From NCBI GenBank assembly GCA_963281155.1, contig CAUJLY010000006.1, forward strand, positions 2,914,001 to 2,978,000: 64,000 nt of DNA. The letters run 5' to 3'. This document shows positions 11,119-22,656 of this stretch, in pieces. The notes under the pieces are model-generated. The model was not told where the DNA came from and did not search any database. It was given only the letters and a program-made list of their open reading frames with translations. Position numbers and translations under genes: made by a program. The stretch is from Rhabditophanes sp. KR3021 (lineage: Eukaryota > Nematoda > Chromadorea > Rhabditida > Alloionematidae). Position 1 is the first letter of the stretch. The number at the start of each line of letters is the position of its first letter.

Positions 11119-13919
11119 GTTTTTGTCAGAAGAAATGGTCCACTAAATATTTCCATTCGACTTGATATCTCAAAAATATGGCCGGTTTAGGAAATAAAGT
11201 TATTTTAACTATTTGTTTACGTGGTCTGCAAACAATACAAGGTAAATTACTAAAAATGAATATAAGAATTAGACACAATTTGTAAAGCTTTAATTAAAAC
11301 AATCATTATCGTTAGCAAACTAGACATTTATTTCCATATTTTTGTAACCATTTGATTGTATAATTTCATAAGTTATAATCAAAAACTAGACTTTACCAGC
11401 TTTCAAAATAAGAAATCTAAAAAGTATTGTAGTTTTCAATACTACAGAGTTTAAATTTCCGGTAATAAGCATTTAACTCAAACTTTTTGTTAGTATTTTT
11501 TCAAAAATAGTAAATGTGATTTTGGCAAGCAACAAAACAAACACACATAAATGCAAAAGTGTAAAAGGTGTAGTATATGGCAAATTTGATAAAACCATAA
11601 TACTCCTTTTTGATAAAATGCTTTACCATTTAACTTTAAAAATTTCAAAAGTAGATAAGTATAATGATCATCACGAAAGGACAACCTTTTCTTAAGTATA
11701 AGCTTCAATGAAATTGCTTTTCTTGATAACTATATTTATTGTAAGCAATGCCCAATAAAGAATACATTCCAAAATAATTGACCTAAATACAGTCTTTGCC
11801 AATGATAACAAAAACTTTAATAGGAGTAAATTTGGCATAATTTTTTCATACATCCACATTCTTAAAAAATAGTCATTCGATTTAATAGTAATCATTTGTA
11901 GTATTTTAATTGTTAGACTTTAAATAGAAGACTTCAAGTCTTTTGTTTGTCCAAAATGTATATGTTTATTTCCAAAATGAAAAGAAGGAAAACCATCGCC
12001 AACTCATACTATGGATACACTTCAATATGAAAAATAAAATGAAATGAAAAGAGGTGGTGGCAATGAATCAGAAGTATTTAATGACTTAAAGCCATCATTC
12101 ATTGTCATTTTAATAAAGAAGTATATGAAAATATGTTTAAATTAGCTATTTTTTATTATCCCTCAAGTATATATTTTAATTAAATTACAATTTGTCCAGC
12201 TTTTTTGTCATCCCCTTGTCAAAGGTTAAGAGTAAAAAATGTTTTGTCAAATGAAAATAGCTATAAAAATCATTGATAATTAGTCGGAAGCATAATATTC
12301 AAAAAAAGTTGAAAAGCCCAGTCAAATTGAATGTTATATTGACATCTATTGCAATATATTGTTTTTTTGTCCAAATTCACATTTGAACCGACACTTTTAC
12401 GGCTTAATTTGCAGAAACAAAAAACAGCATATTAAATAATCGTTGGGACTGTATACATCAATTTTGGAAAAAACTAATACGTTGAAAATAAATATGCCAT
12501 CATCACTTTTTATTGGCACACTTTTATATTTTAATGACAATACCAATTCAATTCATCGTACAAAAAACATATTGAAACAAAACGTACAGGGATTGGATTA
12601 AACTTGGTGAATGTTGGGAAATATATGCAGATGTATAATACTACATTAAGTATATAAGTTAGCTATTTACTTCTCAATTTTTGTTGCAACCCGTGGCATG
12701 GAAAGTACTGTTGGTGAATGAAACGGTGATTGAATTGCATTTACTCTTGGGAGCATATATCATTATTACATCATTTTTATCAACGAGTACAACTACCAAT
12801 TTCTGTTTTTAATGTATTTCTTAAGAAATTAGTTTTTTTAATAACATACATTTCTAATTTTAAAGATATCTTTCAAAGTAAATTTAATTACTCCTTCTCT
12901 CCTCGACAACTCCTTTCCTATCCTTTCAAAAAATCTTTACCAAAGGAACTTTCTAAATAGTAGAAAAAATTAAAGAAACGTTACCATGTTCGACCGATGC
13001 CTTATGCTTAAATATTCAAATATTATTATTTACTTTTAATATTTCTTTATTCAAAAAATACATAATAAAATTCAAGCCTTTAACTGACGATTGAGGCGTA
13101 AGTTTTACTGTTTTAAAAATTAAATTCAACAAAAAATGTATTATTTCTCGCTTCATGCTCAAATAACAGAATTTTTGTAGCTGAGAGTTACATAATATAA
13201 TACTTTTTATAGGCACTTTTGACTATTGTTTGAGTACTTTCCATTAAATATGATTATATATGAGGGTAAACTAATGAAATATTTATTACTATCTGCATCA
13301 CTAACCATAGCACCAAAGAAACAAAAAATGTTCAGTTTAAACGTAATTTGAATATGTTTAGTAGTTTACATATGTTTTTACCTGTCTTTTTCCAGACACA
13401 AACTTTCTCAGAGACATATCAAAAATAGAAATAATATTTTTTATTCGTTCCACTGATTTAAACGTGTTTTGGGAGCAACATTCAGATATTTTAACCGATT
13501 TAAATTTTCAAAGCAAGTGACATTGACTTGCGTGGTGGTAAATCAGCACTTCATCACTATCCACCACTACTCAACTTCGACATCACCAACGGTTCATAGG
13601 TTTTGAAGGAACAAAACAAAAAAGGAAACAAGACGACAAGGTAAAAGGCGATACGTTGTAAACATAATTAAACACTGCATTATCACATCTACAGCTATTA
13701 CCCTATACAAATTTTTGTGATTAACTTGTCTCAAATTATCATATAAATTAACTTACTTTAACGCACTATCTCAATCGTAACTAAATATCATACACAAATT
13801 ATATTATTCTTAAATATATTTCCTTAACTTTTCTTGATTAAATACACTAGAAATATCAAAGAAAGGAGATACGCTTCCTTTAGGAATTATAATAAAATAC
13901 TTTTTTGCCTAAATACAAT
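11119..13919. other. Non-coding, between divergent GPCR and secreted-protein genes
   Basis: The region must hold the promoters of two divergently transcribed genes. The ORFs at 11490-11895 and 12730-12960 are AT-driven, with no recognisable family. A slightly GC-richer stretch (about 13520-13640, CACTATCCACCACTACTC) precedes the Gly-rich gene. Confidence 0.5.
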
Positions 13920-15373
13920 ATGAAGCTTTATAAGTTCACTTTATTTGCCTGTTTAATAGATATAATATGTAAGTTTTGATAAAATATTTATACCATTTAC
14001 CCTCTTCCATTTCCTTGTCATTTTTGGATGAGTTTAATGAGGTTTATTTACTTAAGATGGTGGAGTGAATGACAAAAGTGGGTCTATGGCAATTTTGTGT
14101 ACCAAAAATCCTGGATTCTCCTTTTGCAATAGCAATTCAGTGAGATCATTGGCTAGTTCTGCAGTTAGAAGGTCACCTGCAATTCGAAACTCACATGATC
14201 CTTTTTCTGAAACTGAAACCAAATCAGTCAATGCAGACCCGTCTCCTTTTGAAGATATTGTGACACGTGCTCCGCCTTCTTCAACTCCTAGGAAAGGACA
14301 TAAAGTTGTATCAGGACCTATGTATAATATCTACCCAATTTTGTATCCAAAAAATGAAGACTATTGCCCACAGATGTCGAGGATATTTGCTTGGACTTGT
14401 CAACCTTCGAAACCATTGCGTGGGGACTTGGTGGAATTTTGCAAGGTTCGTTTATCACATTTCTTTTAATAATATGTGTTAGTAATTGTTTCAGGAATAT
14501 TCAATTTTTTGTAATGTCCCAAATACGCATAGATTGAGAGGTCCTGGAACAGGACCCAGGCCTGATGCAGGTCATGGCCAAGGACATATTGATATTTCGA
14601 GTAATTTCGGCTTTTCAATCGGATCTGTTCCAGGTGATTGTCTTTCTATTAATCTTAATTAATTAATTTAATTTTAGGTAATATATGAAACCATTAAAAT
14701 CATGAGTTTATTCAAAAGTGGGAAAAGTGTAAATAGTAATTAAGTAATATGCTTCATATTCAAATGCATTTTCTTAAGAATGATCTGTGGGATTCTCTTG
14801 ACAGTAGTGGATGTTTTTTATACATCACTTGATTGGATTGTCCAGATGCATCCCTCTCATCCACTTCTGGCTCCATCACATCTTTCCAAAGACACACTCT
14901 TGGCAAGATCAGTCTTGTCTAGAAGGCCTCTTTTCTTTGATTTTTCGTAGCTATGGGCATTCTCTAATTTGCGTTTCGTCATAACAATAAATCTGTGCCG
15001 ATCTTTTATAAATGGACAAGCTACTTCCAAGAAAAAGACTCTTTTCCAATGTCCTATTAAAACACAACCTATTTTATATTCACAATATACATATTATTAA
15101 TTATGTTTAATGTAATCTGTTCCAGGTCTGGAAGTTAATGCGGGCTGGGGAGTTGATGTTGGTCCGATTCCTGGAGTTGGAGATTCAGTGGATGTAGGAA
15201 TCAATGGTGGGGTTGGATTATTAGGAGCTAAATCACCACTTGCATTCAGAAGAGGAATGGATAATCCGGATCAAAAAGGTAGTGGGGGAATAGTTGGAAT
15301 TACTGGTGGGGTGGGTGTAAATCCCGGAGGTGGCGTTGGTCCGATCGGTGTTGCGTCGGGCATTGGTGTATGA
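13920..15373 (+). CDS. Secreted glycine-rich protein, 4 exons
   Basis: Join(13920..13968, 14057..14445, 14495..14633, 15126..15373), all phases consistent, 274 aa. Exon 1 encodes a signal peptide (MKLYKFTLFACLIDIIY). The middle has a Cys-containing region (AILCTKNPGFSFCNSN; YCPQMSRIFAWTCQPSKP; EFCK/EYSIFCNVP) with an even number of Cys, suggesting a disulphide-bonded extracellular module. The C-terminal exon is a Gly/Val repeat (GWGVDVGPIPGVGDSVDVGI, GGVGVNPGGGVGPIGVASG) with period-like GxG and GP motifs. Two AATAAA signals follow at 15417 and 15426. I recognise the type (nematode-style secreted Gly-rich protein, possibly cuticle or extracellular matrix) but no named family. The third intron has a weak donor (GTGATT) yet keeps the frame. 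Confidence 0.75.
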
Positions 15374-15416
15374 TGATTTTATTCTTGATTGATACATTGT
15401 AAATACCTTGTTTTTT

Positions 15417-15431
15417 AATAAAATTAATAAA
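15417..15431 (+). terminator. Two overlapping-range poly(A) signals
   Basis: AATAAA occurs at 15417-15422 and 15426-15431, 44-58 nt after the stop codon of the Gly-rich secreted protein gene. Confidence 0.55.
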
Positions 15432-15833
15432 GTGTGAACGGGTTGTGTCGTTTTAGTAACAGGATACTAACACCATTTACTTAAAATATCACATTTAAAA
15501 GCTTTTTATTAATATGAGATCACAAAAATTAAGTTCAGCATGTATATTATAAATATATTTATAAATAAAATCGAAGTGTGTTGTTCATCAAGTGATAACT
15601 GAAAGCTAGAACTAGGTGTTTGTGTTACGACGTCTCCATCTTTGTATTGTTTGGTGTAAATAATTTACACAATTATTAATCTTTAAAAAATAATAAGCTA
15701 AGCTATTATAAATTCATTTTTTTCGTAAATCGGAATTAGCTTGTGGTTTTTCTATTTGTCGTTCGATGCAGCAGAATCTTTCTTAGTTTCATCTCTAAAA
15801 TAATTAATTAGTTCACGTTATTAAAGTTGTAGC

Positions 15834-18800
15834 CTACTTTAATTTTTTATATTGCGCTTTGTCAATTCCTTGCTCTGCAATTTCGTAGTCATAAGATAAC
15901 AATAACATGGCTAAATATAAATTGTTAATCTATTATTATTTACGGTTAACATACTTTTTTCACTATAATTCGGTGCTAACAATAAATATTGCAAAATTGA
16001 ATTATATTTTTTAAAGGGGCAATCTCTTTTTCTCCACGAATTTAGGGATCCTATTTGTTCAGCAAACTGAGAAAACATTCCATAATTGAGACGATTATTT
16101 GGTAATTCAAGTTTAGAACGTTGATGAACGAGAAAGAGATCTTTCAACAAGAGAGCAAAGAAGGGAATAATCATCATTTCTTTTTTTGTTTTGGCATTTT
16201 CTGACCTCCAAACAGCTGCTTTTAATGTTGCACGGTATGAAATGAAATTACCGGAAGGATTAAGTTGATGTTGCAATATTTCGAGCTTGCTTTTTTCTAC
16301 TCTGATCCACTAAAAATAAAATTAAACAAATAAAGTTATGTGTTCTTCTTCATCTTACCGTTTTCTTGAGTCTGGCAATTGCAGGCAAAGACAATGCCGC
16401 AACAATTGCCATCATTGAATTGAAATTACCAATGTTAATGCATTCCTTGGCAACATCAATAAAGTATTCAATTGCTTTGACTCGGTAACGTTTGCGAGAA
16501 TGACGAATAATTTCTGTGGCTATAAAAGCTGTCAATTGATTAAACCAACTGATGTAAAATCTAATGGACGATGAAACAGTGTTTTTTGGCGCCTCGTTAA
16601 AGTCCCGATCAGCGGATGTTACTACTGCGGTTGGTTGGCCATTGTCTAATTTATCCATATCTCCATAACTCAAAGCTTGAATCAACTCATCTACGCCGAT
16701 TACTGACAATCTTTCCAATTCAATGTGAGTTAGCTGTTGAGCAACAACAAGTGGCTCTAAAGTCATCTTCATAATTCCACAAATTTGTTCAGATGTTTGT
16801 GGGGGATCTTCAACAGCTTGTTCTAAACTCATAATAGCATTCGTATATTTATTAGCTCTATCCAAATTGGTCTTGAGTTTTTCCATTAAATCAGAAATCT
16901 TTTCCTTGGATTTAGAGTCAAATGCAGACAAATTTAGAAGCTCTTGTAATCTATCTCGCATTTTCCTTTGGCTGAAGTCGTATGGAATTTGTGTAACCCA
17001 TTCGTTGCAAATAACGTAAACGTTATCAAAAAGGACAGCACGTTCTTCTTTTTTGAAATTTTGAAGATCTGAATGCAATTCAAACATGCAATGCTAAAAT
17101 TTATTCATAAGAAAACGTAATTATATTAGTTTACCTGCAATAGTTTTTGCAATAACTCATCGGCTGTAATGAAAGTTCTCATATTTGCGAGGAAAGTAAA
17201 AATAAATTGGCTGGAAGGACAATAAGCTCTAGTCGGCAACAACTTAGCCAGCAATCCTTCAGCTGTTGCGGAAATTATTTGACCTTGTTCGTTGCAAATT
17301 ATCCCTGGAAGTTCAATATCATTAAGCTGTAAGTTTCCAAGTTGTAAAGTACTAGAAGGATTCATAGTACAACTATTCAAGATATCAACTGTAATAGTCT
17401 TTGAATGTGATAAGATTGTGTCTTTGTCAGGGGAAATAGTTGCCATAGAATCAAATGAGTAATTTTCACCTCCAGCAACAGATGTAGAACGCGGAGCTGT
17501 GTATAAAGAAGCCAGCATTGCGATGTTCTATAATAGGAATAAAACTAAATTATTATGCACATAAATTAACAAATTTGCTATTACATTTCAAAAGCAATAA
17601 TATCCCCAAATGCTAAGATACTTCTTGTATGCTATCAAATATTTAATTTTCAACCATAAATAATATTTCCTAAATATTTAAATAAGAAAGCAAACATTAA
17701 ATAAATGACATTAGATGATGCGGGAATTTTTACTTATAGAATTAAAAACCACACCGTTAGTCTATTCAATCATTTAATTATATTATTTGTTATCTGTTAC
17801 TCGTAATATGATTAATATCATAATTATTCGAACTGGAAATTGATAGAAGAAAAAATTGAATAGTTATGAATTTGAAAGTTTCAAATATAATTATTATACA
17901 ATTAAGAACATAATATTCTTACTTTAGAGGATTTATGAATATTGTTAATAGTTATGTCAACAATGCGTCAAAGATTAGCTTTGTTGTTTAAGCATAATTG
18001 GGTGATACTTAAAAAGTATAAAGTTGTTTTAAAGCAGATATATCTACAAAAATCACTTTTCAAAAAGACACTATATTTAGAGTCAAAAGAAAGTATATGA
18101 TGATTAATTAGGGATTAAGTCAAACTGTTTTTGTTGCAATATATTACTATTTAAATGCAACATTTTAACGTACCATACTGATTTAAAAACTATAAAGTCA
18201 AGGATGAATTAGAAATAATGAATACTTATTCACTGACCAAACCACGATCAAAAAGAAGAATGTTTTGAAGTTGATTATATATGTCATTTTGGGATAATAA
18301 ATTGGTCGAAATTGGGCAGTTATGTATGGTATCAATTTAATTAATAAAAGGTTTGAAATTTCTTTAAACCAATCTATATAAATAGAAGATAATTAATTAG
18401 AAACTAGAATTTAACATGCTTATAATCAACATGATGACGGTTTGGCTTTTTAAACTATAAAGTTGTTGTGTTCAACATAAAATCTATATCCATTCTATGG
18501 TTGTCTTTAATTTACTATAACAAACATTAGTATATCAGCCTCACAATAATCAACTTGATTATAGTAAGCTGTGAGGGTCGTCTGAATTTAAACTATTGGA
18601 TTCAATGTGTTTTTCAAGTACCATACATCTTAAAGTTTTATTTTTAAGATTATTATTATTTGGTATAGGAGAAAGTTTAAATTATCAAATAAACACATAT
18701 CTAATGGTCTATTTCGGGACTAATAAGGAGTGTAGACAAGTGATGGCTAAAATAGAACGCATTTTATTTAAAAACATTCTACAGAAACAAGTAAAGAATA

Positions 18801-21800
18801 TACTTTTATGTGTATATCTTTCTTTCTGTTTATTCAATGCTGGTAGTCTTAACACTAATTCTAGATTGATAAACGTAAAGGAAAATCTATTTGTTGATAT
18901 AAGATTTAATGATATAATAAAAACATTTCTAATAGTTAAAACAAATTTTGTCAATGCAAAATCAAATACAATATTTTTGGGGCATGAGTGTAGTAATTTT
19001 GATAGCAAACAAATGCTAATATGTGATAACTTTTTTATTTGATGACAAACTTCTAATTAGTAATGCATATGTCGTTGTTATGGCGTCTTTTTTTGGGATA
19101 ACTTAAATATATTTATGATAAGTACATATTAATCATTTGGCTAAGCACAAAAATGGAGAAAATGTGTTTAATATGTAAAGTAAAAATGAGCAATCAACAT
19201 TCATTATAGAGATATATCAATACATAAAAACAGTCTAGGTGACCTGTGTGAACTCATCTAAGTAAAAAGATTCAATTAATAATACTTGGTTGTTAATCAG
19301 GGGACAACCGCTAATACCGAAGTTACTAAGAGTCTTTCACCTATGTCGGCAATTAAATACGGCAACATCATAGGAGTCATAAATTTAAGCATTAAGAACT
19401 GTGCAAGAATTAATTATAACAATACAAAACTATACATTTAATGAGGAAGTAAACAAAAATATTAACTGAAGGCTGTCTTTATGTGTATTATTGGCAAATT
19501 TTAATTGCTTTAATAAATAAATAAATAATGTTTAGATAGTCGTCAACAAAATAGATATGACTAAGGCAATAGATCTTTCTAAATTGAGTTCGTACTACTT
19601 TTTGAATTGAATAAAGATATTGTGCCTATTTCAATATACTATGTAATTTAGATTGGAAAATTAAAATGAGTCTATTTAATACTAACGAATTCAAGTATAT
19701 ATATTACATGAACAGTTACACACACTAATTAAAATATCTAGAGAAGAAAGAGCTTAAGTATTGTGACAGCTGGTGTCAAGTTTTTTTGTTAACTGCCATG
19801 GCTTAATAAGTTTAAAAAATGTTTCTTGTATGCATGGAATGGCATTTCAAGATTTAGTTGGTCAATCTTGTGCTTACAATGGCATTGTGAGTTCCAGATT
19901 AACACCTTTTCCTTACCAATTGTGAATAACGTAGACAATAAAACATATACTTTAATGAATAATGGCCATGATAAAATTTCTAAATAATATGTTCGTTAAA
20001 ATAAAATATAGAAGTAAACAATAATACAGGGTCAATAAAATTAATTCTGTGTTAATATCAAAATCCATTATGATTGTACCTCCCCACCATTTAATATAAT
20101 CAAACATGTGCAAGATAAAATATCAGTTCACACTGAACATTAATCATTTTAAGACATATTTAAATTGTAATAAGATCACATTTTGATGCAAACATTTAAG
20201 ACTTTTATGATACCTTAAGTCACACGAATAATGTATTTATTCAAATGTTTAGGAAAGAAATTTAATAAAAAAGATTGCAAATATTTTTTCAATTATATAA
20301 ACTGAAGGGTTACCACACAATATTTTGTGAAAGATTTTATCACCGATAAAACTAAATTTAAAGTTCCTACATTTTTGCAAATGCTAAAATAGTTCATTAT
20401 TATACTCATTTTAAAAGAAAGCTTTAATGGCCTGCTTTGAAAATAAAATACCATGATTATAGGAAGTTTGCATATACAACCTGACATTTAAAAATATATC
20501 ATTACTCATGGTAACACAATCGGTTTTGAGAAAAGAAATGACAGGTTTTCGAGTTCTAATAACATATTTAACACTTCAAATATCTAAAAGACTACTATTC
20601 AACTTATCTAAAAACCTACATGATTTTTTGACAAAAAAATTGATTGTAACTTTAGATATTTATATGGTTCCTATTATTTTGTTTACTTGATTTTTGTTGT
20701 TGTAAATAATAAATGGATATGTATCCAAAATTAGGCAATAATATACATTCACCAGTGCACAATGCAATTTAAACAAATGTTAACTATGACTGAGTTATGT
20801 ATTACAACACAAGAAGATAATTCGAAGATATATAAAAAGAAATATGAATATTCACTAGAATCTGTAAAAGGGATGATTCATAAGGAATTTTTGGTATGAT
20901 TTAACCTATTTTGTTGATACAAAAAGAGCAGCAATTGCATTTTATTTTACAGCTTTTATATTCACAAGAGTTCTAGCTCTACATTTACTCCTATACTTTT
21001 GTATTAAGAAAATAGAATTTTGACTGTGTTATACTAATTGTAGATTATGCTGAAGCGTATAAAAAATCTCACTCTAATTGCTTGGCACTAGAAATACTGG
21101 TACTTGGTAATCGCTTCGATAAATGGCTTAAAAACGATTGAAGGAGAAACTTTAATCTTATTAGATTTAAGTATGAACGTGCAAGTTATATTTTGTTGCA
21201 AAAGAAAGATGTTCATGAAATGGAGGGTCAATATTTATGTTATGTTCGACTTTTATTCACCCTTAAATATGCTAAAAAACTATAACTTAGCAACAAACGC
21301 TTTTAATAAAAAATTCCGAATAATATGAAATTATATTTGATGAAAGGCAATTCATATGACAAGGAAGTCTATTGGAACAAATATTTTGGTGCAATTAAAG
21401 AGTTAAGATGTAAATACTAAAATCACAAACCCTTTTAAATAAATGTAATAAATGCGACACGTTTATTAATGGTACCAAAGTAAATTAGTGAAATATAAAA
21501 TTACTAGAAATCTCATATTACTGAAAAAAATATAACAGGAAACGCAAAATTGGTAAAAACGCGATATAGCTAGGAATCTCAAACTGATGAAACATGCAAG
21601 TTTACAAGAAATGATCAAAACGAATTTTTCATTTAGTTCATTAGTTGTGTTTAAGATGCTCATCAGACCAAGTTAAATTAAAAAGCTGAAAAAACAAAGT
21701 AGTCTCAATTAAATGTAATCTACAAAAGTATTTCCCAGAAACATTTACTTAACTTTTTTATTTCAAAAATGTAAGTTATCTTAAAAAGGCGAAAAGGCAA

Positions 21801-22656
21801 GTTAAAGAGTTAACAAGGAGTCGTAAAATTGGTATCTTTAAAGATACACAATATTTTATTAATTAATCTATTTAATTACTATAGACAGACACTTATTTGG
21901 AATAAATATTTAATTGACAAGAGATTTATCCACAACTAACCTCAAGCTGCTTTTCCGCACTGTAATTCATCATTAATTGATGCAGCGAAATGGTTCGGGG
22001 TTTTTGTTTGGATGATCCAATTGACGAAAAACAATATGATAATTTTTTTGGTGCAGCTGATTGAGATACACTTCTCTTCTTTTTCAAAGCAGGGCCTCTA
22101 GAAGATGTTGACTACAAGTATATTTTGATCAATTAGTGTACAGCGAGATGAAACAAAAGTATGAATTTTATGTAGTGAGATGAAACAAAAAAATAAACTT
22201 TATCTAGTAGTGTAATGTGAATTTTGTTTAGTGAGTAATATGAATTTCTTGTAGCGGATGGTGGGAATTTTGTATAGTGTGTAGGGTTTGACATTATCAA
22301 AAATCACTTACGTTTAGCAAATTTGTTGTGGAAACTGTACGCTTGCTGACCCCAAAGTGGCGATTTAATTCTATTCCTTCGTTCCAGGTTAAGTTCAAAA
22401 AAGTAGGAATTCTTTCGACAATGCGATTTCCCTCGGACAAGGGTATACTTCCCAAAAAATGTAACGGATTTTGTTGGAGGAATGAATGGTGTGCTTTCAA
22501 CAATTCAGCAATATCTTCTGCTGTGGCATAAGTTGCCGACCGATTTTGTCTTTCTTCCTTATCATTTGTATTATTACTTCCATTATTGTTCATTGTCAAC
22601 GTATTGGGGTAAAAAAAGGTGGAAAGAGGTTTTCTATAAATGGCAACTCGATTCAT
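15834..22656 (-). CDS. RasGEF1-family Ras guanine nucleotide exchange factor, 6 exons
   Basis: Core exons complement(join(15834..15910, 15955..16309, 16359..17093, 17135..17527)) contain a RasGEF_N domain (LPTRAYCPSSQFIFTFLANM) and a complete CDC25-type catalytic domain (LAQQLTHIELERL in the family, here VAQQLTHIELERLSVIG; EYFIDVAKECINIGNFNSMM; IPFFALLLKDLFLVHQ). It ends like RASGEF1 proteins (SEKTMLLLSYDYE... to the stop). It would load GTP onto Ras/Rap-type GTPases. Two further minus-strand exons, 21941..22111 and 22312..22656, are open, spliced with GTAAGT and GTTAGT donors, and exactly in phase with AACATCGCA immediately before the 17518 ATG. I infer that they encode a disordered N-terminus (691 aa in total) across a 4413-nt intron. 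A shorter isoform could start at 17518. The catalytic call is firm; the distal exons are inference. Confidence 0.88.
17528..21940. other. Probable long intron of the RasGEF1 gene, otherwise empty
   Basis: 4.4 kb with no recognisable gene on either strand. The 148-codon frame at 18596-19042 and those at 20293-20690 and 21104-21328 lack any family resemblance and are very AT-rich. I see no transposon termini or RNA gene. Confidence 0.5.
22137..22282. repeat. Degenerate short tandem repeat, 23-35 bp units
   Basis: About five imperfect copies of a unit resembling GTGAGATGAAACAAAA followed by TATGAATTTTATGTAG, progressively shortened to GTGAATTTTGTTTAG and GGGAATTTTGTATAG. The run lies inside the 200-nt intron between the two distal RasGEF1 exons. 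Confidence 0.55.

Noticed and set aside
14150..14170. String resembling a bantam/mir-58 family seed (TGAGATCATTGGC)
   Set aside because: It lies inside an exon of the secreted Gly-rich gene and I see no hairpin; a coincidental match.
16350..16360. Reading the RasGEF1 third exon through to the GTAAAT donor at 15942
   Set aside because: That junction would put the last exon out of frame. The GTATGT donor at 15954 gives the correct phase and the family-typical C-terminus.
18596..19042. 148-codon open frame on the plus strand
   Set aside because: Long for chance, but it lacks any family motif, is composed almost wholly of AT-rich codons, has no splice or poly(A) context, and has a 99-codon open frame opposite it. 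Treated as intronic noise.
20860..21330. Possible decayed transposon-like coding fragments
   Set aside because: Only short unrelated frames, no terminal repeats or target-site duplication visible, and no domain that I can recognise.
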